Assembly: GCA_032433765.1 (NCBI GenBank)
Contig: JAVIAB010000073.1
Coordinates: 55,851,565-55,915,564, forward strand
DNA from: Megaustenia siamemsis
Taxonomy: Eukaryota > Mollusca > Gastropoda > Stylommatophora > Ariophantidae
DNA: 64,000 bases
Reading direction: 5' to 3'
A model generated the notes under the pieces. The model worked only from the letters and a program-made list of their open reading frames with translations, did not search any database and had not been told where the DNA came from. This document shows, piece after piece, positions 12,801 to 22,245 of this stretch (positions are counted from its first letter, which is position 1; every line of letters starts with the position of its first letter). The translations under genes and the position numbers were made by a program.

Positions 12801-12884
12801 TGAAGAGAGGCGAGTTGGTACACTAGGTAACAACAGGGAAAAATAGAAGGTCGGAAGGAAAGAGGTAGACGATTGTTTGAAGGC
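9831..12884. other. Longest repeat-poor stretch of the window; no gene seen
   Basis: About 3 kb with no open frame of 60 codons on either strand (the gap extends from about 9029 to 12973) and no repeat family that recurs elsewhere here. It could hold short exons, ncRNA or regulatory DNA, but nothing in the sequence lets me claim one. The 12720-12870 stretch is purine-rich and may be a very old LINE tail. Confidence 0.4.
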
Positions 12885-12898
12885 ATGTATCGAAATAT

Positions 12899-13155
12899 GG
12901 GAGCCGCGATATCTCAGTGGTTAGTGAGCTGGACTACAATGGACAAGAGGTAGGATTCGATCCCAACTGACTGCTACCGGTTCACCCAGCCTTTAATGGG
13001 TACCGGATTTTTTGTGGGAAAGTAAAGCGGCACGGGCGTAATACCGACCACATTACCCAAAAAATCATGTGCCGAGGGTCTGTAAAATGTATGGTCACTA
13101 TCACCATATTCCCTATACGCCACTTGGCGTGATGGGGGTAATTTACTGTTTTTTA
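12899..13155 (+). mobile_element. SINE-1 copy 1 (tRNA-derived)
   Basis: 5' tRNA-like head: A-box region ATATCTCAGTGGTTAGTG and B box ATTCGATCCC. A conserved body follows (TTCACCCAGCCTTTAATGGG, GGGAAAGTAAAGCGGCACGG, CCGACCACATTACCC). A 3' hairpin ACGCCA-CT-TGGCGT precedes the TTTACT-rich end. It is flanked by a 14-bp TSD with one mismatch: ATGTATCGAAATAT (12885-12898) and ATGTATCAAAATAT (13156-13169). It would be transcribed by Pol III from the internal boxes and mobilised by a LINE. A tRNA gene is excluded because the acceptor stem and 3' tRNA half are absent. Confidence 0.9.
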
Positions 13156-13511
13156 ATGTATCAAAATATATCTCAACAGTGGAACTGTTGCAGAATGCAC
13201 AAGATAGAGGGTTATGATGTGACGTGATATCCAATGCCTCTTAGCATGGACCATGAATGAATGAAGCAATTTACCATGTCAAACCCACACTGTATAGCTC
13301 TGTCTACTCTAGACCGCAATCTCTCATTGACTTCCTCGTCTCGATGTTTACAGCTTTTTGTATTCACTTCTCAATATGTCATTTTGGTCACGATTCCAGA
13401 GAGGTGCAAAACCCTATGCTCATAAATTTGATATTTTGCAAGAGATTTCCCACTTTGTGATAGGCCACACAGCGCTATTATTTACTTCAGCTGAAATAGT
13501 TTGTTTTGTTT

Positions 13512-13590
13512 CGTGCGCGCACGCGTGTACGTACGCGTGTACGTACGCGTGTACGTACGCGTGTACGTGCGCGCGCGCGTGCGCGTGCGT

Positions 13591-13621
<31 letters not shown>
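13512..13621. repeat. 110-bp strictly alternating purine-pyrimidine tract
   Basis: Every step from 13512 to 13621 alternates purine and pyrimidine: GC/CA steps, then a 12-bp repeat GTACGTACGCGT, then GCGC/GTGC, then (GT)n. Such tracts, especially GC-containing ones, favour left-handed Z-DNA under negative supercoiling (general knowledge). Open frames of R/T and C/V/A here are artefacts. Confidence 0.93.
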
Positions 13622-13796
13622 AAAGTGATGTTTTCGTAGATTTTTGTTGATGAGTTATAAAAAAACAAACGACAGAAAGATTAAAATTGTCACGCTTTCT
13701 TGGGTGAAATATCCAATTATTAATCCTAAATGTTTCTAAAAAAAATTCGTGATACTTTCCTCCAGTCACCACGATATATAGATAGAATACACAAAT

Positions 13797-14070
13797 AAAG
13801 TTTCCATCCACGCCTTGCTAGGCGTATGGGGCATATGATGTTTGTTACCATATTTTTCTATGACCACGGAACATTTTTAAGTGATGTGGTCGTTATCAAG
13901 CCGGGCCGCCTTTACTTCTCAGACAAATCTCTAGCATCCATTTTTAAAGGCTGGGTGAACCTCGGAGCTTTTTAGTCCTGAACAAAAATCCGCCACTGCT
14001 AGGGATCGAACCCGGACCCTTTTGTTAGGGAAGCGAGCACACTAACCACTCAACCACCGAGGCTCCGAAT
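13797..14070 (-). mobile_element. SINE-2 (tRNA-derived, body related to SINE-1)
   Basis: Read on the minus strand: a tRNA-like head with TGGTTGAGTGGTTAGTGTG and a canonical B box GGTTCGATCCC. The body then aligns with SINE-1 (GGTTCACCCAGCCTTTAA, GAAGTAAAGGCGGC, CGACCACATCAC) and ends in the hairpin ACGCCT-AGCA-AGGCGT. It is flanked by a 15-bp TSD with one mismatch: ATAGAATACACAAAT (13782-13796) and ATAGAATAGACAAAT (14071-14085). The head differs from that of SINE-1. Confidence 0.87.
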
Positions 14071-14085
14071 ATAGAATAGACAAAT

Positions 14086-14610
14086 CATAAATAGACGGCA
14101 TTATACCAAACTATTCTCTTAAACTGTCAAACATATTCTCTGTTTTTTTTTTTAATCTCTTCTGTCAATTGTTTTTTTCCTCTTAGTTATGTATATACAT
14201 GTATAACGTTATAGGTATGGTTAACCGTGAAATTTGTGAGATCTGTTTCCAGTCCTATTATGATACGGGATCTCTTACCTACAGTAATCTGAATAATACA
14301 TGAGATATAACGTAATCATAGCCGTGTTTGCGCTGGCACAATTTCCGCTCTCATTTCCTAGGCTATCTCTGTCTAAATCCTCTTATCTCATGCGATATCT
14401 TGTTTTCATATCCAAGATGAGCTATGCCGAATCTTATAAGTCTTTCTTCACAACCATTTTATCTTCATTATTGCTGTTTTATAGTGTTGCCCTCATCAAT
14501 TATGCACACTTTTCGTGCTCTATTTTATAACGTGTTTTATATTATGTAAATATTTTGGAACTATAATATGTAGTATTTGTGGGTCTATTTTTGGTTAATT
14601 ATGCCCTAAT
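14086..14610. other. Unassigned stretch
   Basis: No recognised element. A 76-codon hydrophobic open frame at 14300-14530 has no supporting context and I do not call it. Confidence 0.4.
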
Positions 14611-14621
14611 GATTATTCAAT

Positions 14622-16959
14622 GAAACTAAGCTTGTCAAAACATTGGACTGCTATCACCGCTATTGTCCAACAAGGAAATACCTCTAGAAGCAAAACGTGC
14701 ACCCTACAATACAATCTTCATCCCAACATTGTGCTACCAATGCCAGTCCTGGACCCTAGATGCAAGAACAAAAAAAAAACAAAAAACCTCTACTGAGATC
14801 TTCTTCTTCTATCTTTCGTCCATTGCCGTTGGAGTCGAGGGGAGGTACAATCTGCGATGCTTTGCTCTTCTCTTGGCCTCTTCTGGTGTTATCCCTCCTA
14901 GTGACTCTAGTATTCCCTTTATCCTTCTCTTTCTCGGTCTTCCTCTTAATCTGGCGTTTTCGTAGCGTTTGTTTATAACTCTTTGAGTCATTGTTAGTTC
15001 TTTTTGTCTTGTTATGTGGCCGAACTAATTTATCTGTTGTTTCTTTTATGTTTTCGATGGCTGGTTCAATTTCGAGTTTCTTCCTCAGGTCGGTGTTCTT
15101 ATTCTGTCCCTTAAACTGTTTCCTGTCATTCTTCTGACACATTTCATTTCGGTGGTTGTTATCTTTCTTATTGTTCTAGAGTCCAGCGTCCAATTCTAGC
15201 ACTGCTAGCACGGAGTTGGTAGAAAAATTGATTTTTATATTGCCCTTTATGCTTCCGTAGTTATTGCTTTGTTTTTCAATGGTGTCGATACTTGGCCTAT
15301 AACTTGGCATGCTTTGTTACACCTTATATCTATCTCTGTCTCTTGGTTATTGTCTTGTGTTAACGTGCCACCCATATATTTAAAATTGTCTACTTGCTTC
15401 AGAGATGTATTATCTATTATGATATTTAGCTTTTCTTTCTTTCACGTTAATGCCATTACTTCGGTTTAGTTTATGTTGATCTTCATGTTGTATTGTTTAC
15501 AAGTGTTGTTTAGCCTGTTGATATGTTCTTGCAGGTCCTCAGTTGTTTCATGTATCAGAACTTGGTCATCTGCAAATAGTATTTCATTTATTTCTTCCTC
15601 TCTTCTGCTGTTTTCTGGTACGTATATTTCGTTCTCTTTTGTGTTATCGCTTGTTATCATCCTTGTTGGTATACTTCCTTTGATTGGGCATGCTAATTTG
15701 CATATATTGTCCATATATGTGATGAAAAGTAAAGGGGAAAGCAGGTGAAATGTTTAGAGTAGCCTGCTGAAGATCTTACTGTAGTGCGACTACTTTCATA
15801 GAGGCTCTTGCATATCTCTACTAGATGGTGACTCACTCCGTAGAAGGGCAATACGGACCACAGTTGTTCCATGTCCACCCTATCGAACGCCTTTTCTTGG
15901 TCAATAAAAGCTGTAAATAATGTTTTATTATGCTCTATTGTTTTCCCCGCTACTTGTTTTATGATAAATAGGTCATCTGTGCAGCTCTGTTCCTCCTGAA
16001 GCCCATCTGAGCATCACTTAGTTGTGGGTCTATAATTAGTCTCAATCTTTTTTCAACTGTCTTGGCATATAACATCCCTGTGTGGCTTAATAGCGATATT
16101 CCTCTATATTGGTTGCAGTCTCTTCTGCTGCCATTCTTTTTCCATATTGGTAATATGATGGACTGTTTCCAATCGTCTGGGACTTGCTGTTATATCCATG
16201 CAGCGTTGAATATTCTGTGTAGCCATTTACATCCTGCCTCTCCCGCTGCTGCTAGCATTTCTACTGGGATGTTATCGATTCCGGGGGCTTTGTTTCTTGG
16301 TGCTAGTCGTAATGTTTCTTCTATTTCTTCAATTAGTATATTTGGTTCTTTATCGCCAACTATTAGTTTCTTTTTGTGTGTTTTTGGACTTGTTGTTTCT
16401 ACATTCAAAAAGCTCTTCGAAATATTCCTTACATCTCGTTAAGATTTGCGCTTTGTTTGTTATAGCTTGGCCTCGTTTATCATTGATGATTTCATTTGAG
16501 TCATAATTGTTTTTCTTTTGTCTTACGGCTTTAATTGTTCTATAGAAGTCTCTGGATGCTGATTTGTGATTGTTACTAATCATTTCTCCAAATTTTACCC
16601 ATGCTTTATTTCTACTGAGATGAAATGTGTTAAACGAATGATGGGAAACAGCCTGAGAGGTAAGATCAGAAATGAAGAGCTGAGAGAAAAGCTAGTAATA
16701 ACACCCGCCATAGAATATATAAAGAAACAATAGATAAAATGATTTGGCCACGTGACAAGGCAGAAAGATCAAAACACAACACAACGAGCCTTCAATAAAC
16801 ATTGCGAGAACACCAGACCCAAAGGCCGAGCACGAAAAAAGAATCGATGGAATACTGGAAGCACTAGGAAACATAGCAGCAAAGGCGAACAGAAAAGCAA
16901 AAGACCGCAAATTATATCTGCCCTCAACGCTGAAAGGCAAATGAGGAAGGAAAGAAGAA
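14622..16959 (+). mobile_element. Outer LINE-E copy, split by a nested LINE-E
   Basis: A 5'-truncated LINE-E C-terminus in two parts. 14622-14799 encodes 'LLSNKEIPLEAKRAPYNT', 'IFIPTLCYQCQSWTLDARTK'. 16611-16959 encodes 'EMKCVKRMMGNSLRGKIR', a 'GHVTRQKDQNTTQRAFNKH' stretch and the basic tail, ending in AAGAAGAAG. A perfect 11-bp TSD GATTATTCAAT (14611-14621 and 16960-16970) flanks the whole. Without the nested insert the copy is about 520 bp, close to the LINE-E copy at 41713-42229. It carries frameshifts and is not functional. Confidence 0.88.
14800..16610 (-). mobile_element. Nested LINE-E copy with most of the RT, minus strand
   Basis: A 5'-truncated LINE inserted antisense in the outer copy, with an 11-bp TSD TCTACTGAGAT (14789-14799 and 16611-16621). 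5' to 3' on the minus strand it encodes DFYRTIKAVRQKKNNYDS, a linker, then the RT: LAPRNKAPGIDNIPVEML, DWKQSIILPIWKKN, QYRGISLLSHTGMLYAK, DAQMGFRRN. 15466-15714 holds the catalytic box FADDQVLI, here intact as ADD. Then come 'NFKYMGGTLTQDN' and the C-terminal 'EMKCVRRMTGNSLRDRIR' region, ending in a (GAA)n tail at 14800-14809. It has several frameshifts, and part of motif A is disrupted near 15890. This is the most complete LINE-E RT here. The endonuclease is missing. Confidence 0.88.
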
Positions 16960-16975
16960 GATTATTCAATTTTTA

Positions 16976-17437
16976 AAGAAATTGTTTCTGCAGAAGAAAA
17001 GAGAATTCAAAAGCAGGAACTTCAAAGTAAGCGTTAAAAAAATTGCAACTGTTTGATTACAACTGAGTTGGGTAAATACAATGACATGCAGATAACGAGA
17101 TTTGCAACTCAGCTGATAAAGATCACTGAAGGATTTATGAGCTAATCATGTAGTGTATTTGTCGTAAAGTTTATTTAGAAAACAAAAATAAAAATATAAT
17201 TTTGAAAACAAATAAAAGTAAAATGAAATATTGCACAAATATAAAGAAAGAGAAACAAAGAAAGAGAAATATAAACTCAATTGATAAGAAACTAATGTTT
17301 AATAGCAACCCGTTAATTTATATGGGAAAGAAAAAAAGTGGAGTGTATTCGGCAACTCTTTCTAGTGAGCGTCGAATGAAGTATGACAAGAGTAAGCTTT
17401 TCACAGAAATCATGAATATCAAAAGATAAAAGAATGC

Positions 17438-17440
<3 letters not shown>
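16976..17440. other. AT-rich unassigned stretch
   Basis: A-rich DNA with lysine-rich short frames (17202-17429) and no recognisable element. Confidence 0.4.
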
Positions 17441-17496
<56 letters not shown>

Positions 17497-17518
17497 AGGA
17501 GAGAGAGAGAAGGAGAGG
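17441..17518. repeat. (GA)n microsatellite
   Basis: A dinucleotide GA tract, with short AAAG and AAGG interruptions toward its 3' end. Confidence 0.95.
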
Positions 17519-17685
17519 GATATAGTAATGTTAACAACTTAACAGACAAAAAAGGAGAGTGTGAGAATATAACAGAAGATAATTTTTCACCGTGTAAAAG
17601 TATACAATACAGAGTATCCTAAAAGTGTATACGTAACATATAAGACACAGTTAATACAATGAAAATGTGTCCAATGAACATCGAA

Positions 17686-18387
17686 CCTGTTGGTCAGGTC
17701 AGGTAATTTTACCTGCTACTGTATGCAGTAAACAGTCCAACCTGTGGCTGCCCTGCTGCCTTGCAGGTAAGCTCGGGAGAGTAAAAGGCTAAGGGAGGGT
17801 GCCCCGAAGTAAAACAACCCCACTGCCTTGTGGGTGAGATTTTTTAGTCAAAGACTAGCGGAGCCAACCGTAAACAAATCGACGGAAGGCAACAGAAAAC
17901 AGCCGTCTAACTTCTTTGTACAATCATGAATCGCAACAAAAAAGAGCTCTTAAATGTTACGTAGAGCCAGTCTTAACATATGGATGCGAATCATGGACAA
18001 TAGGACAACAGGCAAGAAAATTACTGGAGTCTGTAGAAATGTGGTTTTAGAGAAGAATGTTGAGAATACCATGGACAGCTAAGAAGAGTAATGAAGATGT
18101 TCTGAGAGAGGTCAAAGCAAAAAGAGAGCTAATTTTCAATATTAGGAAGAAACAATCATCATATTTTGGACATGTAATGAGAAGAGAACAACTGGAATAT
18201 ATTGTAACAACTGGAAAAATTGAGGGACGAAGAGATAGAGGGAAGCAAAGAGAAAAAAAATAACAGACAGCTTAAGTGAATGGCTTGGCAGAAGGTCAAC
18301 AACAGAAATGATAGATTGCTGCCGAGATCGACAGTTGTGGAGAGACATGAACAGCTACGCCGGCAGGCCCCGTACTTGATGATGATG
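17686..18387 (+). mobile_element. R3/LINE-A chimeric retroposon, copy 1
   Basis: A two-part element flanked as one unit by a perfect 12-bp TSD ATGAACATCGAA (17674-17685 and 18388-18399). Part 1 (17686 to about 17931) is R3, a non-coding segment with TGCCTTGCAGGTAAGCTCGG, CCCCACTGCCTTGTGGGTGA and ACGGAAGGCAACAGAAAAC, ending in GTACAATCATGAATC. Part 2 is the LINE-A C-terminus: 'VEPVLTYGCES'-like, RRMLRIPWTAKKSNEDVL, FNIRKKQSSYFGHVMRRE, a RDRGKQREK basic run, then a (GAT)n tail. One stop (TAG for TAC) and a frameshift break the frame. The same R3 end joins LINE-A at a different point in copy 2. Confidence 0.85.
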
Positions 18388-18399
18388 ATGAACATCGAA

Positions 18400-18656
18400 T
18401 GTGAATGGACACCATACTTCTACAGCAGAACCATACATACGTCCTTCCCATATCACATAGCTAGAGCAATTTCCTTTTTCATTTTGCCTGCAGTTTTGTT
18501 TACGCCATATTTGTAACAGGACAGGTGGGCTATCGACCCAGACTCACTCCCAATCACATAAGCAAAAATAACAATTACGTGAACGTAAGGTGCACACAAT
18601 CTGCAGAGTAATATAATTACAATCCTGAAAAGATATATTTCAAATAAAATCATTCA

Positions 18657-18660
<4 letters not shown>
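18400..18660. other. Unassigned stretch before an (AT)n run
   Basis: Nothing recognised. Confidence 0.35.

Positions 18661-18702
<42 letters not shown>
18661..18702. repeat. (AT)n microsatellite, left part
   Basis: Pure TA dinucleotide run. It resumes at about 18957-18993 on the far side of the SINE-1 copy, so the SINE landed in a pre-existing AT run; a TSD cannot be defined. Confidence 0.95.
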
Positions 18703-18704
<2 letters not shown>

Positions 18705-18954
18705 GAACCGCGATAGTTCAGTGGCTAGTGAACTGAACTACAAAGGACAAGAGGTAGGGTTCGATCCCAACCGACGGCTTCCTGTTCACCCAGCCCTTAA
18801 TGGGTACCGGATTTTTTTTCTGGGAAAGTAAAGCAGTACGGGCGTATTACCGACCACATTACCCCAAAATTCAATTGCCGCTGGTCTGTAAAATTATGGT
18901 CACTAACACAATATTCCCTATACGCCATTTGGCGTGACGGGGGTACTTTACTTT

Positions 18955-18957
<3 letters not shown>
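18703..18957 (+). mobile_element. SINE-1 copy 2, inserted in (AT)n
   Basis: Full-length SINE-1. Head GGGAACCGCGATAGTTCAGT, B box GGTTCGATCCC, body with GGGTACCGGA and GGGAAAGTAAAGCAG, and 3' hairpin ACGCCA-TT-TGGCGT. The loop differs but the stem is kept. (AT)n lies on both sides. Confidence 0.92.
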
Positions 18958-19002
<45 letters not shown>

Positions 19003-19177
19003 TACATTTAACACAGTTTGAGAGCATAGTAACAACACAATGCAAGAATTTATTTGGATTTCACTAGAAATAAGTGGGAAACCTGGAAAAAAAAACCATG
19101 GGAAATCGATAGTTTAGATATAAGGAAGACAACAAATGCTAAAGTTTTGAAAAGGCAGGAAATTATGAAAGAAACTA

Positions 19178-19352
19178 TTTAACAAGGTAAAAGAGGCAGA
19201 GGCAGACCAAGATTAACATGGACGAGTAACATCAAAAGATGGACAAATCAACCGATGACAACCTGCACCATCAAAGCAAGAGATAGAGCAAAATGGCGCT
19301 CCATGGTAGCCAACCTTCGTTGCGGAGACGGCACTCAATGATGATGATGAAA
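19178..19352 (+). mobile_element. LINE-B 3' fragment with (GAT)n tail
   Basis: A short 5'-truncated copy encoding GKRGRGRPRLTWTSNIKRWT and 'VANLRCGDGTQ', then GATGATGATG. Nucleotide blocks such as AACATGGACGAGTAACATCA are shared with the LINE-B copies at 2.2 kb and 6.6 kb. Confidence 0.85.
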
Positions 19353-19580
19353 AAAGACAAATGAAATCTTAGGGATACGTAATGAAGAAAATAATAACCT
19401 ACTGAAGCCGTCTTAGAGAGGAAAATGCTGGGAAAACTAGACAAAGAAGATCTAAGTGGTCTGACAATATCAAAGGTACATAGGAGAATCTATTACAGCG
19501 TTAACTTTGAAGGGAAGAAACTGAGCAATGATGCTTCATGGTAGCCAACATTCCATGTGGAGACGGCATAGGATGCATAT
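19353..19580 (+). mobile_element. Second, more decayed LINE-B 3' fragment
   Basis: A further degraded LINE-B end: a 'TWVRNEENNNLL'-like start, and GTAGCCAACATTCCATGTGG plus GAGACGGCA at the end. It sits directly behind the preceding tail, repeating the tandem arrangement seen at 5505-7052. Confidence 0.6.
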
Positions 19581-19679
19581 TTAACAAATAAGCTCAGTGT
19601 AGTTTGTGCTTCATTGAGAAAACTCATTTTAAGTTTCCAAATATAGAAATAGATGCTGATCAAAGCGTAGCGACCATAA

Positions 19680-20566
19680 CTGATAGAACAGTCATGATAC
19701 TATATCATGTTTATAATATGTATTATATAGAACAGTCATGATCATATATCATGTTTATAACATGTATTCTATAGAACAGTCATAATCATATATCATGTTA
19801 TAACATGTATTCTATAAAACTGTCATGATCATATATCATGTTTATAACATATATTCTATAGAACAGTCATGATCATATATCATGTTTATAACATGTATTC
19901 TATAGAACAGTCGTGATCATATATCATGTTTATAATATATATTCTATAGAACAGTCATGATCATATATCATGTTTATAACATATATTCTATAGAACAGTC
20001 GTGATCATATATCATGTTTATAACATGTATTATATAGAACAGTCGTGATCATATATCATGTTTATAACGTGTATTCTATAAAACAGTCATGATCCTATAT
20101 CATGTTTATAACGTGTATTATATAGAACAGTCGTGATCATATATCATGTTTATAACATGTATTATATAGAAAAACCGTTATCATATATCATGTTTATAAC
20201 GTGTATTCTATAAACAGTTGTGATCATATATCATGTTTATAACATATATTCTATTGAACAGTCTTGATGATATATAATGTTTATAACGTGTATTCTATAG
20301 AAAAACAGTTATCATATATCATGTTTATAACATATATTCTATAAAACAACCGTGATCATATATCATGTTTATAACGTGTATTCTATAGAACAACTGTGAT
20401 CATATATCATATTTATAACATGTATTCTTTAGAACAGTCGTGATCATATGTCATATTTATAATGTGTATTCTGTAGAACAGTCATGATCATGTATCATGT
20501 TTATAACATATATTCTATAGAACAGTTGTGATCATATATCATGTTTATAACGTGTATTCTATCTAT
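19680..20566. repeat. 44-bp minisatellite, about 20 copies, hairpin-forming
   Basis: 44-bp units with ATAGAACAGTCATGATCATA and ATCATGTTTATAACATGTAT. Each unit contains the inverted repeat CATGAT-CATAT-ATCATG and a nearby CATG, so single strands can fold. Units differ at CAT/CGT in the first arm and ACATGT/ACGTGT/ACATAT later. Confidence 0.93.
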
Positions 20567-20769
20567 TATCATTCCTAACAGAAGACTTCACACAAATCAG
20601 AAATTGTACATTTTTGTGTCCTATGATCTTTTTTTCCAGTATCAGACCTGCACAGGACCCGCATTGTGTCTCGCTACACAGCTCTGTTCTGAGTCGCTCA
20701 ATCTCGGTGAGGGAGTTGCTGCTTGAGAGAGTTCTCGCCTCTGTGTTCATGTTAGTGTTTTTCTAGGTG

Positions 20770-20890
20770 GGAATCGTTTTCTTTTATCCTTAGGTTCGTA
20801 TTTGAGGGCTTCCTCTGAGATTCTCTTGTTGTCTCATCTCATCACATGTCCAACATATGACCCTTTTCTTCACTTGTTTATAGTTGAGAT
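20770..20890 (-). mobile_element. Degenerate LINE-C fragment
   Basis: The minus strand encodes a broken version of the LINE-C 'KKRRWSYVGHVMRRDN' segment (the plus strand shows CATCACATGTCCAACATATG). It is short and sits just upstream of the LINE-F RNase H. Confidence 0.6.
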
Positions 20891-20894
20891 TCAA

Positions 20895-21642
20895 TGGAAA
20901 AGTAGGGAACAGAATCCGATCGTGGTTAATGCTGAGGTCAACGGTCTCATCTGCGATAACACCGATGAGAAAGATGCAGTCATCTATACAGACGGATCTG
21001 TAAGACGACACGAAAGAAGTGCATGGACATTTACAGCACGCTCGGCAGGCAGAATAGCCAAGGAAGACAGTGGTGCATACGCCATGAAAACGAGTAGCAT
21101 GACAATGGAGGTGATGGCAGTGACCAAGGCATTCAAATGGTTAGAGTCACAAGACTACATCCACGCATGTATACTGAGTGATTCGATGAGCATGATAAAA
21201 AAAAAGTGGAGGCGGGCTTTGTACGCATGCAATGGGTAGAGTCGTTGCAGAAATCCAAAATACGTAAGGTCACCTGTGTCTATATCCCTGGACATGCGGG
21301 AGTACGGGGAAATGAGAGAGCGGACAGGTTGGCTAGCTGCGCTGTCGTTGAGGACGGGCAACCGATGGATCGGGCGGACATCATCAATGCACTCCGAGAT
21401 GTGGGAAGAGCACGGGCCTTCGACAAACACAGATCAACGTCACTTCTTCGGATGACGGAAATGGGAGTTAAGATGGGCACAGCCAGAAATGAGAAACTTA
21501 GTGGCCGTGTAAGAAGACTTATCAACCAACACAGAACTGGAGTCATCAGTCGCTGGACACTGAGGGAATTGCTGAGGAGGGGATCTGAGCACCTATGGAC
21601 ATGTTCGGAGTGCAATGATGATGACCCGCAAATAACTCAATA
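20895..21642 (+). mobile_element. LINE-F: RNase H domain and C-terminus
   Basis: The C-terminal part of a non-LTR retrotransposon with an RNase H domain, which removes RNA from the RNA/DNA hybrid. Motifs in order: VIYTDGSVRRH (first Asp), TSSMTMEVMAV (Glu), CILSDSMSMI (second Asp), VYIPGHAGVRGNERADRLAS (His and last Asp). All four acidic residues of the D-E-D-D set are present. A basic C-terminus (ISRWTLRELLRRGSEHLWTC, SECNDDDPQ) ends at a stop near 21641. The frame shifts at a nine-A run, 21197-21205. No RT is present upstream, so the copy is 5' truncated. The presence of RNase H suggests an I-like or related group; the clade is not certain. Confidence 0.85.
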
Positions 21643-22236
21643 GTACTCAATTCAATGAGTTGTCATTTCTCTTACTTATACACTAGACTTGAATACATTC
21701 GATGGTATACCGAATGTTTTCCTGGTGTATTTGTTTTCAAATGCATCCATTTTATTTTCTATTTCTTTAGTTATTTTCCAGCTCTCATACTATATTACAG
21801 TAGACTAATTTGTATTTTATATATTACAGCAGAGTAGTCGTGTCACTATTTATAAGATGTGTTATGATATTACCAGCGAATTATAAAGATTAATAATAGC
21901 GTTATGTATTTGTTTTTGTTTTTAAATATCGATTGTTATGTTCTCATTAATCTTGATCCACGATGTAGAACGATTATAATCAATAACAATGTTATGTTGA
22001 TGTTATCTGCCTGTTGATATCACAGTGTTATAAGTGAACTCTTAAGTATATCATTGAATGTTTTCTTTTAACCTCTTGCAGCCCACAAAAACATGTAGCG
22101 GATGTTTGATTGATATGTAAACATGTCCAGCTCACCGCTGTTGAAAAATTGTCCATTTCATAACAGAAAATGACAAGAGAGTGTCCAAAAGGCGAAAGAG
22201 TAAACAAAGAAAATACTCTTGCGACCCCACACAGAC
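21643..22236. other. AT-rich unassigned stretch
   Basis: Nothing recognised. Confidence 0.4.
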
Positions 22237-22245
22237 AAAAACAAT

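Noticed and set aside
12899..13000. A functional tRNA gene at the A/B boxes (also at 18.7, 46.7, 47.3, 56.8, 57.8 and 61.9 kb)
   Set aside because: The same head recurs with a long non-tRNA body and TSDs; the 3' acceptor half is missing. These are SINEs.
13500..13640. Telomeric or centromeric repeat
   Set aside because: No TTAGGG-type repeat anywhere, and the tract is a short local microsatellite.
13420..13811. His/Thr- and Arg/Thr-rich proteins over the alternating tract
   Set aside because: Translations of a simple dinucleotide-type repeat, open on both strands.
17690..17930. R3 as a spliced leader or snRNA gene because of GCAGGTAAG-like text
   Set aside because: Single splice-like words are common; the module moves with LINE-A inside TSDs and no snRNA motifs are present.
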